Source: Synergistaceae bacterium UBA6101 (GTDB lineage Bacteria; Synergistota; Synergistia; Synergistales; Synergistaceae). From it: a stretch of 9,015 nucleotides of DNA. A model generated the notes under the pieces. It did not search any database, was not told where the DNA came from, and saw only the letters and a list, made by a program, of their open reading frames with translations. The DNA lies in contig DIWR01000001.1 in NCBI GenBank assembly GCA_002428495.1, forward strand, positions 19,909 through 28,923, written 5' to 3'. Numbering within the stretch: the first letter of the stretch is position 1; each line of letters begins with the position of its first letter. Both the position numbers and the translations under genes were made by a program. Shown piece after piece: positions 6,192 through 9,015 of this stretch.

Positions 6192-6287
6192 GTTCTCCTT
6201 TCCAAAGGGAGGCTCCGCCGTTTCCAGCGAAACCCTAACGGCCCGGTCCCCATAGATAAGATCTTTAGGCGGACAGGCTCGGAGAAC
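6192..6287 (-). promoter_or_regulatory. Moco/Tuco-type riboswitch candidate, promoter-proximal
   Basis: Minus-strand RNA closed by a perfect 7-bp helix, GUUCUCC (6287-6281) with GGAGAAC (6198-6192). Directly before the 3' closing strand is GCCUCCC-UU-UGGAAA (6213-6199), the same core as in the tupA-proximal element and in the E. coli moaA leader as I recall it. Inside are GCC-U-GUCC pairing with GGAC-C-GG(G)C around a small hairpin at AAGAUCUUAUCU. A second hairpin follows, with GCCGUU and AACGGC arms (about 6242-6218), entered through a GGGC that all three leaders share. The element begins about 10 bases after the start predicted from the 6305-6333 promoter. The cofactor ligand is inferred from this core and from the tungstate genes. 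Moco versus Tuco cannot be decided by eye. Confidence 0.62.
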
Positions 6288-6291
6288 AATC

Positions 6292-6333
6292 GATAACTTC
6301 TGTTATCCTACATGGTGTTTGATAATAAAACAA
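6292..6333 (-). promoter_or_regulatory. Leader promoter with overlapping inverted repeat
   Basis: Minus-strand -35 TTGTTT (6333-6328) and -10 TAGGAT (6310-6305), spacer 17 bases, predict a start near 6298, just before the first riboswitch helix. A perfect 6-bp-arm inverted repeat, GATAAC-AGAA-GTTATC (6307-6292), covers the -10 end and the start site. It could be an operator or a 5' terminal hairpin. Hexamer matches are modest (3/6 and 4/6); the position supports the promoter. Confidence 0.42.
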
Positions 6334-6386
6334 GTATTTTGTCCATAAGTGCTCACAAAGTTTAAAATGGTTTTTATGCATGCTCC

Positions 6387-6395
6387 TGATATAAT
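6387..6395 (+). promoter_or_regulatory. Extended -10 promoter of the metallophosphoesterase operon
   Basis: TGATATAAT is a perfect extended -10 (TGn plus TATAAT). No good -35 is visible 16-18 bases upstream, which is typical for extended -10 promoters. The predicted start near 6402 leaves a leader of about 65 bases. It is divergent from the leader promoter at 6292-6333, so the two share about 60 bases of control region. Confidence 0.6.
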
Positions 6396-6468
6396 ATATT
6401 TGGAAAAGGTGTGATTTTGAGTAGAAGTTCAGATAAAAATCCAGTTTTTAATTTAAGGAGTGAGGAAC

Positions 6469-7146
6469 ATGACGACTCTGCATTTGCCGAGCAACCTGCC
6501 CAAGCCGACGCTTGAGGAGATAAGAAACTGTCCTGTCAGGAGCAGGATAGACAATATTGCAGTGCGGGCAGGCCTCAATCCGCCTCCTGTGGACGGCAGG
6601 GACATGATCCTTCATATTTCTGACACCCCTTCGACCATGTTTCCCTACTTGCGGAGAGCCATACAGCGTCTTCGCCCTGCATGGATAGTACACACAGGGG
6701 ATCTCGTAGATGACATAAAGCTTGAAACCAGGCCGGGCATGATAGATCTTTACAGAAAAAAACTCCGTGTGCTTTTAAACCTGCTCACTGAGGAAACATG
6801 CGGGGCCATCCTTCTTACAGGGAACCATGACCATCTTCCGAGTTTGCTTGAAATGACAGAGAACTCTTCGGTCCAGGTATGGAGCAGGCCCGGTCGTTTT
6901 TACATAGGAAGTTTCCGTTTCAGGGCCGGTCATACTTATGAGGACGTAATGAACGATGCCGGAGAGTACAACCTTTTTGGACACAATATGGAACATCCTA
7001 CTTCTATTGATGAATACGGAAGGTTTTTCCTTAATGGACTTGAAAAAATGTACCTGATACATATGGAAACAGGAGATGTGATCCCTTTCAAATATCCTCC
7101 CGGGACCAACGATGCCAGGCTCGAACGGAAACGCATATCATTATAA
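6469..7146 (+). CDS. Variant calcineurin-like metallophosphoesterase
   Basis: Predicted cytoplasmic phosphoesterase of 225 residues with no signal peptide or membrane segment. I place the start at ATG 6469, eight bases after AAGGAG; the in-frame GTG at 6460 overlaps that site. Metal-site motifs appear in order: HISDTP (49-54) where the family has D-x-H, HTGDLVDD (75-82, the GDxxD motif), LTGNHDH (116-122, GNHD), RAGHTY (152-157), and FGHNMEH (170-176) where the family usually has GHxH. The first His is thus replaced by Pro54 and the last by Met174. It may be a one-metal or altered enzyme, or non-catalytic. The substrate is unknown: the fold covers nucleases, nucleotide and protein phosphatases. 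The next gene begins 15 bases downstream, so the two form an operon. Confidence 0.8.
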   Translation: MTTLHLPSNLPKPTLEEIRNCPVRSRIDNIAVRAGLNPPPVDGRDMILHISDTPSTMFPYLRRAIQRLRPAWIVHTGDLVDDIKLETRPGMIDLYRKKLRVLLNLLTEETCGAILLTGNHDHLPSLLEMTENSSVQVWSRPGRFYIGSFRFRAGHTYEDVMNDAGEYNLFGHNMEHPTSIDEYGRFFLNGLEKMYLIHMETGDVIPFKYPPGTNDARLERKRISL

Positions 7147-7161
7147 TAGGAGGTTTTCTTA

Positions 7162-8190
7162 ATGCTCTCTCTTGTCAGAAGCGGTCCGGAAAGTCTTGTC
7201 CTTCATGCAACAGATAAGGTCGCCGAAATAAAAAAATATCTCAATGAGTGGGGTTCACTGGTATCCCTGGGCCCTGAAAAAGCACTGGGCATATATGGAA
7301 ACAACAGGAGGCTGATTTTTTTTATTTCATCTTCTGACTTGCTCACCGAAGAAGAGCAAGAAGAGACATTCGTATCTGAAAACTCCATAGAAATCCTTCT
7401 CTGCACTCTGATCAACAAGAGGCTTATAAGCGGTGTTGAAGAGGTAAAAATGCAGCCCGGATTTATAATGATGCGGCTGATGGGCAACATAGATAACGGC
7501 ATTAAGTCGATACATGAAGACCTCGGCGGAGAGGTTATCAACAGGGATCCCATGTTCAGAAATTACATACCGGGAACATCCTCCGTCATATACTTTACCC
7601 AGAAAGCGATAAACAGGGCGGTCTCTGTTCATGACATGTACGAAAAGGCGCTGTTGGTTCATGACAGGTCAAAGGGGGCCATCATACAGTACCTGGGCAT
7701 AAGGGGGATCGAGTATCTCGGAGATGCTATGGGGACACCTGACTGGAATGATGTTGAGATCAAGATATATGACGCAAACGGACACTTTGATATTCACAGG
7801 CAGAGGTTATGGATGGCCACCCAGGGCCTTCAGATAGGAGTTGTCCTTGCAGAAAGGTGGGGCAAAGATCAGGCCATGGTCATGATGAGCGTTCCAATCT
7901 ACCTTGTAAAGATATTTACTCCGATGGATGTGCAGGAGATAAAGAAGATAGCAATGGGGCTCGAATACAACGAGATGGGACAGCGCTTTGCCGACTTTGA
8001 TGTCTTCTTCAGGGACAAAAAGATAAGCGCGTATACGGAACTGGAGTCACACCCCGGCCTTTCCAGGAACGAAATAGGCATGCTCTATCGAAACGAGATC
8101 ATGAAAAACATGGATTCTGATACCAGAAACGAACTTTTAAAGCTGGAGAAAAAGCTAAAGGAAGAGTCAGAGACAAAATCAAAGAATTGA
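7162..8190 (+). CDS. Protein of unknown function, operon partner of the phosphoesterase
   Basis: I do not recognise this 342-residue protein. The ATG has a strong AGGAGG eight bases upstream, and the gene starts 15 bases after the metallophosphoesterase stop, so they are very likely cotranscribed. There is no signal peptide and no clear transmembrane segment. It looks soluble, with mixed helix and strand character. An N-terminal part of about 130 residues ends before a segment rich in aromatic and charged residues. A central part holds QYLGIRGIEYLGDAMGTPDW and a following DANGHFDIHRQR stretch. The end from about 300 is very charged, with Lys/Glu-rich helix (NELLKLEKKLKEE) that could form a coiled coil. 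Base composition matches the preceding gene. It could be a substrate or regulatory partner of the phosphoesterase; no function is claimed. Confidence 0.82.
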   Translation: MLSLVRSGPESLVLHATDKVAEIKKYLNEWGSLVSLGPEKALGIYGNNRRLIFFISSSDLLTEEEQEETFVSENSIEILLCTLINKRLISGVEEVKMQPGFIMMRLMGNIDNGIKSIHEDLGGEVINRDPMFRNYIPGTSSVIYFTQKAINRAVSVHDMYEKALLVHDRSKGAIIQYLGIRGIEYLGDAMGTPDWNDVEIKIYDANGHFDIHRQRLWMATQGLQIGVVLAERWGKDQAMVMMSVPIYLVKIFTPMDVQEIKKIAMGLEYNEMGQRFADFDVFFRDKKISAYTELESHPGLSRNEIGMLYRNEIMKNMDSDTRNELLKLEKKLKEESETKSKN

Positions 8191-8402
8191 ATTATATATA
8201 TTTATGCTTTGAATAATTTAATATATTTTTGGTAATTTTTCTAAAAAAACAATACGGCATGTATCTTTTTTATTAAATGAAATACTACAAGAACATCTTT
8301 TCTTCCCGATCAAGCACAGTTTTTTTCAGAAATGCTGTTTTTGAGGAAGTCGGACAGAGTTATCTTTTGCATGATGTCAGGCCTTCCGATAATAAAAATG
8401 CA

Positions 8403-8467
8403 AACAGAATGTCTGTTATTTCTAAATATTCTGACATATGTGTCATACTTTGTTAAAATTTATGACA
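8403..8467. repeat. Cluster of operator-like inverted repeats
   Basis: Three symmetrical elements lie within 65 bases: AACAGA-ATG-TCTGTT (8403-8417), TGACA-TATG-TGTCA (8432-8445), and TGTCATA (8441-8447) inverted against TATGACA (8461-8467) across 13 bases. TTTGCAT (8366-8372) with ATGCAAA (8398-8404) adds another pair just upstream. Repeated TGTCA/TGACA half-sites suggest a dimeric regulator site, but no regulator can be named and AT-rich DNA yields such repeats by chance. Confidence 0.3.
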
Positions 8468-8799
8468 AAAAGATTTTTCTTGGTGTTTCTGAACTGGATT
8501 TCTGATGGAGCAATTTAGAAAGTTTTAAAGACGAATTTATCAAAATTTGAAATAAACTGCTTATTATTATCTCACAAAAGTTTGCACTTTTAAATTGTTC
8601 AGATATTTCGCGAATATTTTTCGGTAAAAAAGACAAAGGTTGTCAAAATTTATATTATTGATATTAAAGTTCATATATGCTAAGCTGTAAAAGATTTGGG
8701 TTCTGAATATCTATTTTGTATATATATTCTAAATCATTGACTGTGACTGAGAAAGGGGGCTTTGCAAAGTATTTATGTCAATATTCAGGCCCAAATGAG

Positions 8800-8825
8800 A
8801 GCAACTGTCAGTTTTGCTTTTTATT
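8800..8825 (+). terminator. Weak terminator-like hairpin ahead of the NSS gene
   Basis: AGC-AACT-GTC-AGTT-TT-GCT folds with a 4-bp inner and 3-bp outer stem separated by a 2-base bulge, and runs into TTTTTATT. It ends about 45 bases before the transporter start. It could be a weak terminator or attenuator; the stem is short and the call is tentative. Confidence 0.25.
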
Positions 8826-8872
8826 AATTAACTCAAAATCAGAAATATCGATAAGAAAGCGAGGTCTAACGA

Positions 8873-9015
8873 ATGGCTGAAATCAAACAGGGCGGCGATC
8901 AGTTTGGAAGCCGCTGGGGGCTCATCGCAACAGTTCTTGGCATGGCAGTCGGTACAGGAAACATATGGCGTTTCCCGCGTGAAGTAGCAATGTTTTTTGC
9001 AAGCCTAAAATCCCC
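8873..9015 (+). CDS. NSS-family sodium-dependent symporter, N-terminal fragment
   Basis: The first 47 codons of a sodium:neurotransmitter symporter (SNF) family membrane protein, cut by the window end. In bacteria these import amino acids or related solutes with Na+. After a short hydrophilic N-terminus (MAEIKQGGDQFGSRW), the first helix carries the signature GTGNIWRFP (27-35), which forms part of the sodium and substrate site. The ATG has GAGG eight bases upstream. After REVA (residue 39) the sequence reads MFFASLKS where the family normally has an NGGGAF-type stretch. This may be an assembly edge, an insertion, or a real variant. The substrate cannot be told from this fragment. Confidence 0.82.
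   Translation, partial: MAEIKQGGDQFGSRWGLIATVLGMAVGTGNIWRFPREVAMFFASLKS

Larger units (their letters stand above)
8191..8872 (+). other. Long AT-rich intergenic region before the NSS transporter
   Basis: 682 bases with no convincing gene on either strand and base composition far more AT-rich than the flanking genes. No GC-rich terminator follows the upstream gene; only weak AU-only pairings are visible. It contains an inverted-repeat cluster (8398-8467), a weak promoter-like TTGTCA-16-TATTAA (8640-8667), a 10-base palindrome CTTTGCAAAG (8760-8769) and a terminator-like hairpin at 8800-8825. It may be a decayed gene or a long regulatory leader for the transporter. I saw no tRNA or recognised riboswitch in it. 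Confidence 0.6.

Noticed and set aside
6069..6296. 75-residue plus-strand open frame
   Set aside because: It lies entirely over the terminators and riboswitch-like hairpins, has no ribosome binding site, and its protein shows no family features.
6460..6468. GTG start three codons earlier for the phosphoesterase
   Set aside because: The GTG overlaps the AAGGAG ribosome binding site, so only the ATG at 6469 has workable spacing.

Overview
The window looks like a chromosomal segment of an anaerobic, probably amino-acid-fermenting bacterium. I lean towards Synergistota from the combination of a tungstate uptake operon, an NSS-type sodium symporter and moderate GC with very AT-rich spacers. This is an inference from gene content, not a proven assignment. 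There are no mobile elements, CRISPR arrays, tRNA or rRNA genes.

Layout. The left two thirds (about 1-6335) reads on the minus strand. In transcription order it holds a long structured leader (6298 to 5722), tupA (tungstate-binding protein), tupB (permease), a second and divergent TupA-like binding protein, tupC (ATPase with a C-terminal oxyanion/TOBE-like region), and then glmS (glucosamine-6-phosphate synthase) with its own short leader and an intrinsic terminator at the left edge. The right third reads on the plus strand. It holds a divergent two-gene operon (a variant metallophosphoesterase and an unrecognised 342-residue protein), a 680-base AT-rich gap, and the first 47 codons of a sodium:neurotransmitter-symporter (NSS) family transporter cut by the window edge.

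The most interesting part is the 5722-6335 leader. It appears to contain two tandem RNA elements of the molybdenum/tungsten cofactor (Moco/Tuco) riboswitch class. Each carries the same core, CUCCC-N(2-4)-UGGAAA, followed at once by the 3' strand of a possible closing helix, as I recall it for the E. coli moaA leader. Each lies just downstream of a plausible promoter. The upstream element is followed by a terminator and a mutually exclusive antiterminator pairing. The downstream element is followed by an anti-Shine-Dalgarno that can mask the tupA ribosome binding site. Both layouts predict that cofactor shuts the tungstate importer off, one by termination and the other by blocking translation.

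How the genes fit together. TupA-like proteins deliver oxyanion to TupB, and TupC energises import. The tungsten would feed pterin-cofactor enzymes, and the cofactor would feed back on the leader RNA. The second binding protein has lost the TTTS ligand motif and may serve a different oxyanion through the same permease. glmS is probably a separate transcription unit that can also receive read-through from tup.
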